The notes under the pieces are model-generated. The model made no database searches and was not told the origin of the DNA. It was given only the letters and a program-made list of their open reading frames with translations. The translations under genes were made by a program, and so were the position numbers. A stretch of 5,536 bases of DNA from an uncultured Anaerolineales bacterium (GTDB lineage Bacteria; Chloroflexota; Anaerolineae; Anaerolineales; UBA11657): positions 1 through 5,536 of the forward strand of contig CAJWGI010000108.1 of NCBI GenBank assembly GCA_913031335.1, read 5' to 3'. Positions 1 to 5,536 of the stretch are shown one piece after another (position 1 is the first letter of the stretch; each line of letters begins with the position of its first letter).

Positions 1-366
1 GCTTATCAGCCGCGGCAGCCGCGCAAGGCGCGCGCGCCAGCCGCGGCCCGCGCCCAGCAACGCCAGCGCCGCCACCACGCTAGAGAGCACGCCAGCGGTG
101 ACGAAGTTGGTACCACAATAAGGGTGAATGGCCAGCCCGCGTTCCCCGGCGCGCAGGCGCTGCAACGCCCATTCGCACGCGTCTGCAAGCACTTCTGTGG
201 GCACGTCACCGTACAGCGTAAAGCCGTGACGGTCCGAGCGGCCCGCCATTCCACCGCGCCGCGCACGTTCGCCAAGCACATGGATGGTGGCGTGCTCCAG
301 ACCATGGTTCTTGCGCACGCGCTCCACCCCGGGCTTCGCCAGCACGTCGCCCAGCAGCGTTTTCAT
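1..366 (-). CDS. DUF6391-like protein of unknown function, 3' end outside window
   Basis: This is an open frame of 122 codons without a stop, running off the left edge, so the C-terminus is missing. The N-terminal half has an NHGLEHATIH block (residues 20-29), then AGRSDRHGF (41-49), LYGDV (51-55), RLRAGERGLAIHP (70-82) and CGTN (84-87). I recognise this combination as the DUF6391 family; that is from memory, not a search. Residues 88-107 (FVTAGVLSSVVAALALLGAG) are hydrophobic enough for a membrane segment and are followed by an Arg-rich stretch, so a membrane-anchored protein with a soluble His/Cys domain is plausible. Two in-frame ATGs are possible, at 372 and 366, directly after an in-frame TGA; neither has a good ribosome binding site, so the start is uncertain by two residues. 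It lies about 65 bases downstream of priA on the same strand and is probably cotranscribed. The biochemical function is unknown. Confidence 0.72.
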   Translation of the reverse strand, partial: MKTLLGDVLAKPGVERVRKNHGLEHATIHVLGERARRGGMAGRSDRHGFTLYGDVPTEVLADACEWALQRLRAGERGLAIHPYCGTNFVTAGVLSSVVAALALLGAGRGWRARLARLPRLIS

Positions 367-431
367 GCCCATTCAGTTTAACATTAAGACCGCTCCGCAA
401 CAATCCACCATTTGAAGCGGCGTCCGATAGC

Positions 432-3353
432 TCAGAGCAAACTGAGTGGATCGAGCTCGACCCGCCATCCGGCTGGCGCCTCGATGTTCAGCAGCGCGGC
501 CGGATCCGGCCCGCGCAGCACCACCTGCCAACGGTGCTGCCGAGCCACCCGCCCAAAGAAACACGGCGCCGGGCCGATGATGTCCGTGCTATTGGCGCGC
601 TCGGCGCGGATACGGGCGCGCAGCTGCGCCGCTACTTTTTGCGCGTCCGCCTCGACGCGAGCAAGACTGGGGTCACGTCCAATCAGGCGCGCCAATTTCC
701 CAAAGGGCGGGTACCCGTGCTGCTTGCGCAATTCGATTTCGTGTTCGAAGAAGGCTGCGTAGTCATGCGCCGCCGCGGCCTGAATGGCATGATGCTCCGG
801 CATATAGGTTTGCAGCAGCGCCTGCCCGCCGAGCAGCCCGCGTCCGGCGCGGCCGGCCACCTGAGTGAGCACCTGAAAAGTGCGCTCGGCTGCGCGGTAA
901 TCGGGAAGCGAAAGGCCGACGTCGCACGAGATTGCCCCGACCAGGGTCACCAGCGGCAGGTCCAAACCCTTTGCAATCATCTGCGTGCCGATGAGCACAT
1001 CGGCCTCTCTCTCGCTGAAGCGACGCAGAATCTGCTCGTGTGCCCCGCGCCGACGGGTCACGTCCCAATCCCAGCGCAGCGTGCGCGCCGCGGGAAAGCA
1101 ACGGTGCACCTCCGCCTGCACCGCCTCGGTGCCCACGCCGAAATGCTTAATGCGCCTCCCGCCGCACTGCGGGCAGCGCGTGACCGGGGAGTGACGCCGG
1201 TTGCAATGATGGCATATCAGCTCATTGGGGGTGCGATGATAGGTGAAAGGGATGCCACAGCGCGGGCACTCCAGAGTGTGGCCACAATCGCGGCAAAAAA
1301 CGTAAGTGGCATGCCCGCGCCGGTTGAGGAAGAGAATGGCCTGCTGCTCGCGTTTGAGCGCCTTATTCAACGCACGCTGCAAAGCCCGGCTGAACATGGA
1401 GCGATTTCCCGCGCGCAGCTCGTGGCGCATGTCCACAACCCGCACGCGCGGCATCGGGATGAACTGGGCCGGCGACTGCGCCCCGACAACCGGTCGATAT
1501 CTGCTGCGCACCTGCAGCCGTCCGGCCTGCCCGGAGATGCGCTCAGCGTGACCCATGATGCGCTCCGGCAAAGTAAGCAACTGGTATTCGCCCCGTTTTG
1601 CCCGCTCGGCGCTGACCAGATCCGGCGTGGCGCTCCCCAGGATGCAAACTGCTCCCAGCCGGCGGGCGTATTCCACGGCCACATCGCGGGCGTTGTAATG
1701 TGGCGGTTGCACCGGCGGGTCCTGCCGGTAAGCCTCCTCGTGTTCCTCGTCGACGGCAATCACTCCGATGCGCGGCAGCGGCGCGAACAGCGCCGAGCGC
1801 GCGCCCACTAGCACATCAAGATCCCCGCAGCGCGCACGGCGCCAGGTGTCGTAACGCTCGCCGACAGAAAGCTGACTGTGCAACAGCCCCACGCGCCCGG
1901 GGAAGCGCGCGAAAAAGCGGCGCACCGTCTGCGGGGTAAGCGCGATTTCGGGCACCAGCACGATGGCCTGTTTGCCGCGCCGCAATGCCGCTGCCACTGC
2001 GCGCATGTAGATCTCTGTTTTGCCCGCGCCGGTCACTCCGTGCAGCAGAAACGCCTTTGGTTCAGGCTCGTCGAAGGCCTGCTGCAGCGCGCGCCACGCC
2101 CGCCGCTGGCCCTCTACAAGCATGGGCGGTTCTGTCGGTACGAAATCCAAATGCCTGAGCGAATCGCGAATAATCTCGGTCTCCGCAAGCGCAAGCAGAC
2201 CGCGCTGGCCAAGCGCGGTCAGGTCAGCCAGCCGGGCGCCGGTCTGCGCATAAACCCGCCCGACAGCCACCGGCTCACCACTCTGCGCCCGCATGAACTG
2301 CAGCACACGCGTTTTCGCGTCCGGTTTCCGCAACCGCGTTACCTCAGCTTTGGCCTGCGCCGGGTTTATTTGCAGTTGCACGCGCTCCGGGTTGACCGAA
2401 ACACGCAGCAAATCTTGCGATTTCAATGCCTCCAGCACCCCCGCCGAGGCCGGCGGGATTTCCGCCATGGGCATAAAGCTCCGGCTGCCGAGAAGCGCCC
2501 GCACCACCTGAGACTGGCGCGGGGCGGCGCGCTCGCGTTTCTGCAGCCAACGGCGCAGCACATCATCAGAGACAGTTTTCACCAACAGCTGCTGCCTCGA
2601 TGCGAGCGTCAGCCAGCCGCGCCGGCTCAAATCACTCACGTGCCTGCGCTGGCAACCCACAAAATGGAGCAAGTCATCCAGCGCTGGTTCGCCCGGCCAG
2701 AGCCCGATGAGATACTCGAGAATCTCAACGGGCACCGAGCGGCGAACAAACTCGGTCTTGGCAGCCTCGATTCGCTCCGGCGACGCTGTCAGCCGCACCG
2801 TACGCACATGCTTTGGCCTGACCGCCGGCGGCGCTAGCACCGCGGTTTTGCGCAGCACGCCTTTGCGCGCCAACCGGTCCGCCACGGCCCGCCAGTTACG
2901 GCGCGGCAGTGCCCGCCCCAATTGCCGCCCCAGCAGCGCGCCGCGCGCCGAAAGCAACCGCACTATATTGCGTTGCGCTTTCGTCTGCGGGGAGAATTCT
3001 TCAGCGAGCAGCTCATAGCGAATATCCGCGCGCTGGCTCAGTCCGGGCGGCAGCATCAGCGCGATGCAATCAATCAAAGTAGTGAAATAACGGTGCGCCA
3101 GCCAGTACGCCAGATCTAATTGATTCCGGGTCAGCACCGGCTCCGGGTCAAGCAAAGACTCAATGGGTTTGAATTCGGTGATGTCGGCCGGGGGCTCGCT
3201 TTCCAGAGCAACCACAATCCCCTGCATGCGTTGTTTTCCAAAAGAAACCAACACGAGATGGCCTGCCCGCAGCCGATCCCGCAGCGCATCCGGGACGCGG
3301 TAATGAAACGTGGTTTTCAGTCGGGGAACATTGGGAAGGATTTCAGCGTACAC
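432..3353 (-). CDS. priA: Primosomal protein N' (replication restart helicase PriA)
   Basis: PriA is a 3'-to-5' superfamily 2 DNA helicase that recognises stalled or collapsed forks and reloads the replicative helicase. The 973-residue product has the full set of parts: an N-terminal 3'-end DNA-binding domain (about 1-105), a long winged-helix-like region (about 120-395), Walker A GVTGAGKT (439-446), Walker B/DEEH (535-538), GSATP (573-577), and four Cys pairs for two zinc ions (C687/C690, C696/C699, C714/C717, C727/C730). Then come GTQMIAKGLD (789-798), QVAGRAGR (831-838) and a C-terminal domain with YPPF (881-884). It is about 240 residues longer than E. coli PriA (732), mostly ahead of Walker A, as I recall for Chloroflexota homologues. 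The start is GTG at 3353: GGGAG at 3359-3363 is five bases upstream and the N-terminus matches the family. It begins 32 bases after the epimerase gene. The stop is TGA at 432-434. No frameshift or missing catalytic residue is seen. Confidence 0.97.
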   Translation of the reverse strand: MYAEILPNVPRLKTTFHYRVPDALRDRLRAGHLVLVSFGKQRMQGIVVALESEPPADITEFKPIESLLDPEPVLTRNQLDLAYWLAHRYFTTLIDCIALMLPPGLSQRADIRYELLAEEFSPQTKAQRNIVRLLSARGALLGRQLGRALPRRNWRAVADRLARKGVLRKTAVLAPPAVRPKHVRTVRLTASPERIEAAKTEFVRRSVPVEILEYLIGLWPGEPALDDLLHFVGCQRRHVSDLSRRGWLTLASRQQLLVKTVSDDVLRRWLQKRERAAPRQSQVVRALLGSRSFMPMAEIPPASAGVLEALKSQDLLRVSVNPERVQLQINPAQAKAEVTRLRKPDAKTRVLQFMRAQSGEPVAVGRVYAQTGARLADLTALGQRGLLALAETEIIRDSLRHLDFVPTEPPMLVEGQRRAWRALQQAFDEPEPKAFLLHGVTGAGKTEIYMRAVAAALRRGKQAIVLVPEIALTPQTVRRFFARFPGRVGLLHSQLSVGERYDTWRRARCGDLDVLVGARSALFAPLPRIGVIAVDEEHEEAYRQDPPVQPPHYNARDVAVEYARRLGAVCILGSATPDLVSAERAKRGEYQLLTLPERIMGHAERISGQAGRLQVRSRYRPVVGAQSPAQFIPMPRVRVVDMRHELRAGNRSMFSRALQRALNKALKREQQAILFLNRRGHATYVFCRDCGHTLECPRCGIPFTYHRTPNELICHHCNRRHSPVTRCPQCGGRRIKHFGVGTEAVQAEVHRCFPAARTLRWDWDVTRRRGAHEQILRRFSEREADVLIGTQMIAKGLDLPLVTLVGAISCDVGLSLPDYRAAERTFQVLTQVAGRAGRGLLGGQALLQTYMPEHHAIQAAAAHDYAAFFEHEIELRKQHGYPPFGKLARLIGRDPSLARVEADAQKVAAQLRARIRAERANSTDIIGPAPCFFGRVARQHRWQVVLRGPDPAALLNIEAPAGWRVELDPLSLL

Positions 3354-3356
3354 GAA

Positions 3357-3363
3357 CTCTCCC
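3357..3363 (-). promoter_or_regulatory. Ribosome binding site of priA
   Basis: Read on the minus strand, GGGAGAG stands five bases after its GGGAG core from the GTG at 3353. It supports a GTG start for priA, lies in the 32-base gap after the upstream epimerase gene, and suggests translation of priA from a shared transcript. Confidence 0.7.
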
Positions 3364-3385
3364 GATTGCTTCCGGAGACCGGGAA

Positions 3386-4339
3386 CTACACTTCCACTTT
3401 ACCGAGGACATGTTCGCGGTACCAGGCTACTTCGCGCGCAAGTCCCTCGCAGGCGCCGGTAGTCGGTTTGTACCCGAGCACCCGGTGCGCTTTCTCGATG
3501 TTCGCACGCGTCTCCAACTGGTCGCCTGCGCGCCGCGGCTGCAGCGCGATTTTCGCCTTCCGCCCCACCAGCTCCTCCACGATGCGCATGCCCTCGCCGG
3601 TGGTAATGGCCGTGTCAGCGCCAATATTAAATATCTCTCCCCGGCAGCGCGGCATGTTCTCAAGCACCGCAAGCATGCCCGCGACGATATCGCCTACGTA
3701 GGTGTAGCTGCGGTAGTGCTCCTCGCTGCCCTCAAATAGCGGAAACTCTCGCTCCTCAAGCAGGCAGTCTATCAGACGCGGATAGAGCTTTTCCGGGCGC
3801 TCGCGCGGGCCGTAAACCGAAAACAAACGCAGAGAGCAAGCGGGCAACCCGTGCTCGCGGCTGGCAGCCATCACTAGTTGCTCGGCTGCCAGCTTGGTCA
3901 CGCCATAATACGAAGTCGGTTTCGGTTCCGCGGTTTCATCGCCGGTAGCCCTTGCGCCGTACACCGAGGATGTGGAAATGTGGATGAACGCCTGCAGCGC
4001 GGGCGTCTCTGCAGCAGCCTGCAGCAGACGATGCGTGGCCATAATGTTGTTGCGCACATAGGCCTCAAACGGCACGACAGCGGAAAGACCGGGCTGTGCC
4101 GCCAGATGGTAAATGGCCTCGACGTCCTGCAGTAGGTCGAGCAGCGCATCCTGCGCCAGATCGCGGCGGAAAAATGCACACCCGGCGCCGCGAAGGGCGA
4201 GAATATTCAACTCCTTCAGCGCAGGCGCGTAATTGTCAGTCAGGCAGTCCAAAGCACGCACATCATGCCCTTCTCCCGCTAGGCGCTCCGCGAGATGCGA
4301 GCCGATAAACCCGGCCGCCCCGGTAACCAATATCCTCAT
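3386..4339 (-). CDS. NAD-dependent epimerase/dehydratase (extended SDR, nucleotide-sugar type)
   Basis: This is a 317-residue extended short-chain dehydrogenase/reductase, a normal length for this family. It begins with the Rossmann nucleotide-binding motif GAAGFIG (residues 7-13) right after the first beta strand (MRILVT), with an acidic D31 at the end of strand two that suggests NAD rather than NADP. HLAAQPG (78-84), STSSVYG (122-128) and the catalytic YGVTK (Y145, K149) complete the active site, and RLFSVYGPRERP (171-182) and YVGDIV (214-219) are typical of the UDP-glucose/UDP-glucuronate epimerase-like group. It probably converts a nucleotide-linked sugar for cell-surface glycans; the exact substrate cannot be read from the sequence. 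The frame stays open upstream to a GTG at 4366, but that would add nine residues before the Rossmann strand and has no ribosome site, so ATG 4339 is preferred. The stop is TAG at 3386-3388. It is the first gene of the leftward cluster with priA. No cluster of other sugar genes is visible in the window. Confidence 0.93.
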   Translation of the reverse strand: MRILVTGAAGFIGSHLAERLAGEGHDVRALDCLTDNYAPALKELNILALRGAGCAFFRRDLAQDALLDLLQDVEAIYHLAAQPGLSAVVPFEAYVRNNIMATHRLLQAAAETPALQAFIHISTSSVYGARATGDETAEPKPTSYYGVTKLAAEQLVMAASREHGLPACSLRLFSVYGPRERPEKLYPRLIDCLLEEREFPLFEGSEEHYRSYTYVGDIVAGMLAVLENMPRCRGEIFNIGADTAITTGEGMRIVEELVGRKAKIALQPRRAGDQLETRANIEKAHRVLGYKPTTGACEGLAREVAWYREHVLGKVEV

Positions 4340-4381
4340 GCGTTCATACTCATTGTTCCCTTTCACGCCGGATGCAGATTG

Positions 4382-4387
4382 ATTATA
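4382..4387 (-). promoter_or_regulatory. Probable -10 box for the epimerase-priA-DUF6391 transcript
   Basis: The minus strand reads TATAAT, a perfect sigma-70-type -10 hexamer, about 43 bases ahead of the ATG at 4339. Transcription would start near 4375, giving a leader of about 36 bases and placing the alternative GTG at 4366 only about nine bases from the transcript end. No convincing -35 hexamer is found at 16-19 bases; a TTGCCG lies at 22 bases, which is too far. The call rests on the hexamer and its position. Confidence 0.5.
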
Positions 4388-4486
4388 GCCGAATGAGCGC
4401 AGCTGCCCCCGGCAAAGCCTGACCGGCTCTACTCTGTTAACGTTCGCTTAGAAATTAATGCTACAACAGCGGGCCGGCCACCGCAA

Positions 4487-4495
4487 TGGTACAAT
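4487..4495 (+). promoter_or_regulatory. Probable extended -10 promoter of cnoX
   Basis: The plus strand reads TGG followed by TACAAT, which matches an extended -10 element (TGn plus a hexamer one base from consensus). It lies 26 bases ahead of the GTG at 4522. Transcription would start near 4502, leaving a leader of about 20 bases that holds only the ribosome site. No clear -35 box is seen, which is common for extended -10 promoters. A palindromic GGCCGGCC at 4472-4479 sits just upstream; no role is claimed for it. Confidence 0.5.
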
Positions 4496-4507
4496 GCGCG
4501 TCGAGAT

Positions 4508-4515
4508 AGGAAAAG
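4508..4515 (+). promoter_or_regulatory. Ribosome binding site of cnoX
   Basis: AGGAAAAG lies 6 to 13 bases ahead of the GTG at 4522. It is a moderate, A-rich Shine-Dalgarno sequence and supports the GTG start. The ATG at 4494 is out of frame with cnoX and falls inside the -10 element. Confidence 0.5.
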
Positions 4516-4521
4516 TCTATC

Positions 4522-5364
4522 GTGACAATTTCTGAATTCATCTTTGACACAGCAGAAGCTACCTTTGAATCCGACGTGGTCAACCGTTCGTATGAGAAGC
4601 CGGTAATTGTCGATTTCTGGGCACCGTGGTGCGGCCCCTGCCGCACCCTCGGCCCTGTGCTTGAGGGGCTGGCGCAGGAACGCGGCGGCGCCTTTTTGCT
4701 GGCGAAGGTCAACGTGGACGAGAACCCGGGCCTGGCCGTGCGCTTCGGCGTACAAGGCATCCCGGCGGTCAAGGCTTATCAGAACGGGGAGGTCATCGCC
4801 CAGTTCACCGGCGCCGCCCCGGAGCGCAGTGTGCGCGATTTCATCCAGCGAGTTGCCCCCGGCGAAGCCGACACAGTTCTCAGCGAGGCTGCCAGCCTGC
4901 TGGCGACACGCCACTGGGAGCAGGCAGAGGAGCGGTTACGCGTGGCGTTGGACAGCCAGCCACACAACCCAGCTGCCACGCTTGGGCTGGTGCGCGCGCT
5001 CATCGCCCAAGGTAAGGGAGATGCGGCGCTCGCGTTTATCGAGGATTTTCCGGCCAGTTCCGAGATTGTCGCCGCGCAGCAATTGCAGCCACTGGCAAAA
5101 TTACTCGCGGAAGTTGAGTGCGGCAACGGCAACGATGTTGACGAAGTCGACATGCTCGAGGCGCAATACTGGCAATCGGCGCGGTTGCTGGCACGCGGCC
5201 AGCACGCCGCCGCGATGGATGGCCTCTTGGAGGTACTGCGTCAGGACAAAGGTTTTCGCAAAGGCGAGCCGCGACTAGTGATTCTGGGGGTTTTCGCGCT
5301 GCTGGGCGATGATGACCCGCTCACGCGGCAGTACCGCGACGAACTGGCGGGCATTCTCTTCTGA
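4522..5364 (+). CDS. cnoX: Chaperedoxin CnoX (thioredoxin domain plus TPR, YbbN family)
   Basis: This is a 280-residue cytoplasmic protein, close to the 284 residues of E. coli CnoX, with no signal peptide. Residues 1-110 are a thioredoxin fold: VIVDFWAPWCGPC (28-40) with active-site Cys37 and Cys40, the KVNVDENPGLAVRFGV strand-helix (62-77) and the cis-proline in GIP (Pro81). Residues 115-280 are helical TPR-like repeats ending in YRDELAGILF. In the known family CnoX binds unfolding proteins during oxidative stress, protects their cysteines by mixed disulfides and passes them to GroEL/ES, with the C-terminal helix contacting GroEL in E. coli. E. coli CnoX lacks the first active-site cysteine and has no reductase activity, whereas the Caulobacter protein keeps CGPC; this one is of the latter kind, so thiol-disulfide reductase activity is expected. 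The start is GTG and the stop is TGA at 5362-5364. It is transcribed divergently from the epimerase gene. Its last 124 bases are antisense to the dus-like frame. Confidence 0.93.
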   Translation: MTISEFIFDTAEATFESDVVNRSYEKPVIVDFWAPWCGPCRTLGPVLEGLAQERGGAFLLAKVNVDENPGLAVRFGVQGIPAVKAYQNGEVIAQFTGAAPERSVRDFIQRVAPGEADTVLSEAASLLATRHWEQAEERLRVALDSQPHNPAATLGLVRALIAQGKGDAALAFIEDFPASSEIVAAQQLQPLAKLLAEVECGNGNDVDEVDMLEAQYWQSARLLARGQHAAAMDGLLEVLRQDKGFRKGEPRLVILGVFALLGDDDPLTRQYRDELAGILF

Positions 5365-5536
5365 CCGGCGGCCACGCGCAGCCGCTCCTCGGCCTCCAGC
5401 CGGCACAGCAAGGCCTCGAAATCTCCCTTGCGCTCGCAGGTGAGCAGCGCCACTCGCAGGTCTTGCGCTGCTGCGGGCGCACCCTCGATGTAGCGCGCCA
5501 CATGCTTCCGGAAAAGCAGCAGCCCCTTTTGCGCTC
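5241..5536 (-). CDS. C-terminal part of a probable tRNA-dihydrouridine synthase, 5' end outside window
   Basis: This frame enters from the right edge (first full codon 5532-5534) and stays open to a stop at 5241-5243, giving about 97 residues. The part outside cnoX (5365-5534) reads QKGLLLFRKHVARYIEG, then LRVALLTCERKGDF and EALLCRLEAEERL. The R-K-H-x-x-x-Y-I pattern resembles the helical C-terminal domain of Dus enzymes, which reduce uridines in tRNA using FMN and NADPH; E. coli DusB has a similar RKHVSWY. The catalytic barrel is outside the window, so the assignment is tentative and the paralogue cannot be told. After about residue 57 the frame runs antisense through the end of cnoX and gives a Ser/Arg-rich tail (SSSRYCRVSGSSSPSS) that looks like nothing in the family. 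No stop occurs in this frame before 5241, so either the protein really has the tail or the natural stop was lost. Confidence 0.62.
   Translation of the reverse strand, partial: AQKGLLLFRKHVARYIEGAPAAAQDLRVALLTCERKGDFEALLCRLEAEERLRVAAGQKRMPASSSRYCRVSGSSSPSSAKTPRITSRGSPLRKPLS

Larger units (their letters stand above)
4340..4521. other. Divergent intergenic region between epimerase gene and cnoX
   Basis: These 182 bases separate two divergent genes. They hold a -10 box on each strand (4382-4387 minus, 4490-4495 plus), the ribosome site of cnoX, and a few short palindromes (GTTAAC at 4436-4441, GGCCGGCC at 4472-4479). No hairpin with a T-run, riboswitch-like fold or recognisable operator is seen. 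The stretch 4430-4466 is more AT-rich than its surroundings, as expected for promoter DNA. Confidence 0.6.

Noticed and set aside
373..407. Possible promoter for the DUF6391-like gene (TTGTTG, 17 bases, TAAACT on the minus strand)
   Set aside because: The match to both hexamers is weak and transcription would start at or inside the first codons; read-through from priA is simpler.
390..420. Possible hairpin CCGCT/AGCGG between priA and the DUF6391-like gene
   Set aside because: The stem is five bases with a loop of about 21 and no T-run follows, so it does not make a terminator.
534..1811. Long plus-strand open frame of 425 codons antisense to priA
   Set aside because: It lies wholly opposite a clear priA coding frame and its translation has no recognisable domain; long antisense frames are expected in GC-rich genes.
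1878..2837. Plus-strand open frame of 319 codons antisense to the priA N-terminal half
   Set aside because: It has no family resemblance and no ribosome site, and the sense strand has a well-supported PriA product.
3120..3701. Plus-strand open frame bridging the priA start and the epimerase 3' end
   Set aside because: It crosses two real genes on the other strand and has low-complexity composition without motifs.
4472..4479. Palindrome GGCCGGCC upstream of the cnoX -10 box as an operator
   Set aside because: A single GC-only eight-base palindrome is expected by chance in such GC-rich DNA, and no second copy lies nearby.
4494..4535. 13-codon upstream frame before and overlapping the cnoX start (ATG 4494 to TGA 4535)
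   Set aside because: Its ATG overlaps the predicted -10 hexamer, so it would lie ahead of the transcript start.

Overview
This is a GC-rich (roughly 60% or more), gene-dense chromosomal window that carries five protein genes, two of them cut by the window edges. I see no rRNA, tRNA, CRISPR array, insertion sequence or long repeat. The best lineage guess is Chloroflexota (Anaerolineae-like). It rests on the long N-terminal region of PriA with lineage-style wording (start MYAEILPNVP), on a DUF6391-type small protein next to it, and on a CnoX protein with a true CGPC site. This is inference from remembered family features, not a search.

Layout. Three genes run leftward on the minus strand in the order epimerase/dehydratase (4339 to 3386), priA (3353 to 432) and a DUF6391-like gene (366 to the left edge). 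The gaps are 32 bases and about 65 bases, which fits one transcription unit. A perfect TATAAT box lies at 4382-4387 in front of the epimerase gene. On the plus strand, cnoX (ybbN), a thioredoxin-TPR chaperedoxin gene, starts with GTG at 4522 behind an extended -10 element, TGG-TACAAT. The interval 4367-4489 is therefore a divergent promoter region. At the right edge, a minus-strand reading frame ending at 5241 looks like the C-terminus of a tRNA-dihydrouridine synthase. It runs convergently into cnoX and overlaps its last 124 bases.

Functions. PriA restarts replication at collapsed forks. The epimerase/dehydratase probably modifies nucleotide sugars. CnoX protects unfolded or oxidised proteins and hands them to the folding machinery. 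The Dus-like protein modifies tRNA. The DUF6391 protein is of unknown role, with conserved His/Cys motifs and a hydrophobic segment. No single shared pathway is evident; this looks like ordinary housekeeping sequence. The points most worth a second look are the expanded, possibly multi-winged-helix region of PriA, the His/Cys motifs of the DUF6391 protein, and the dus/cnoX antisense overlap.
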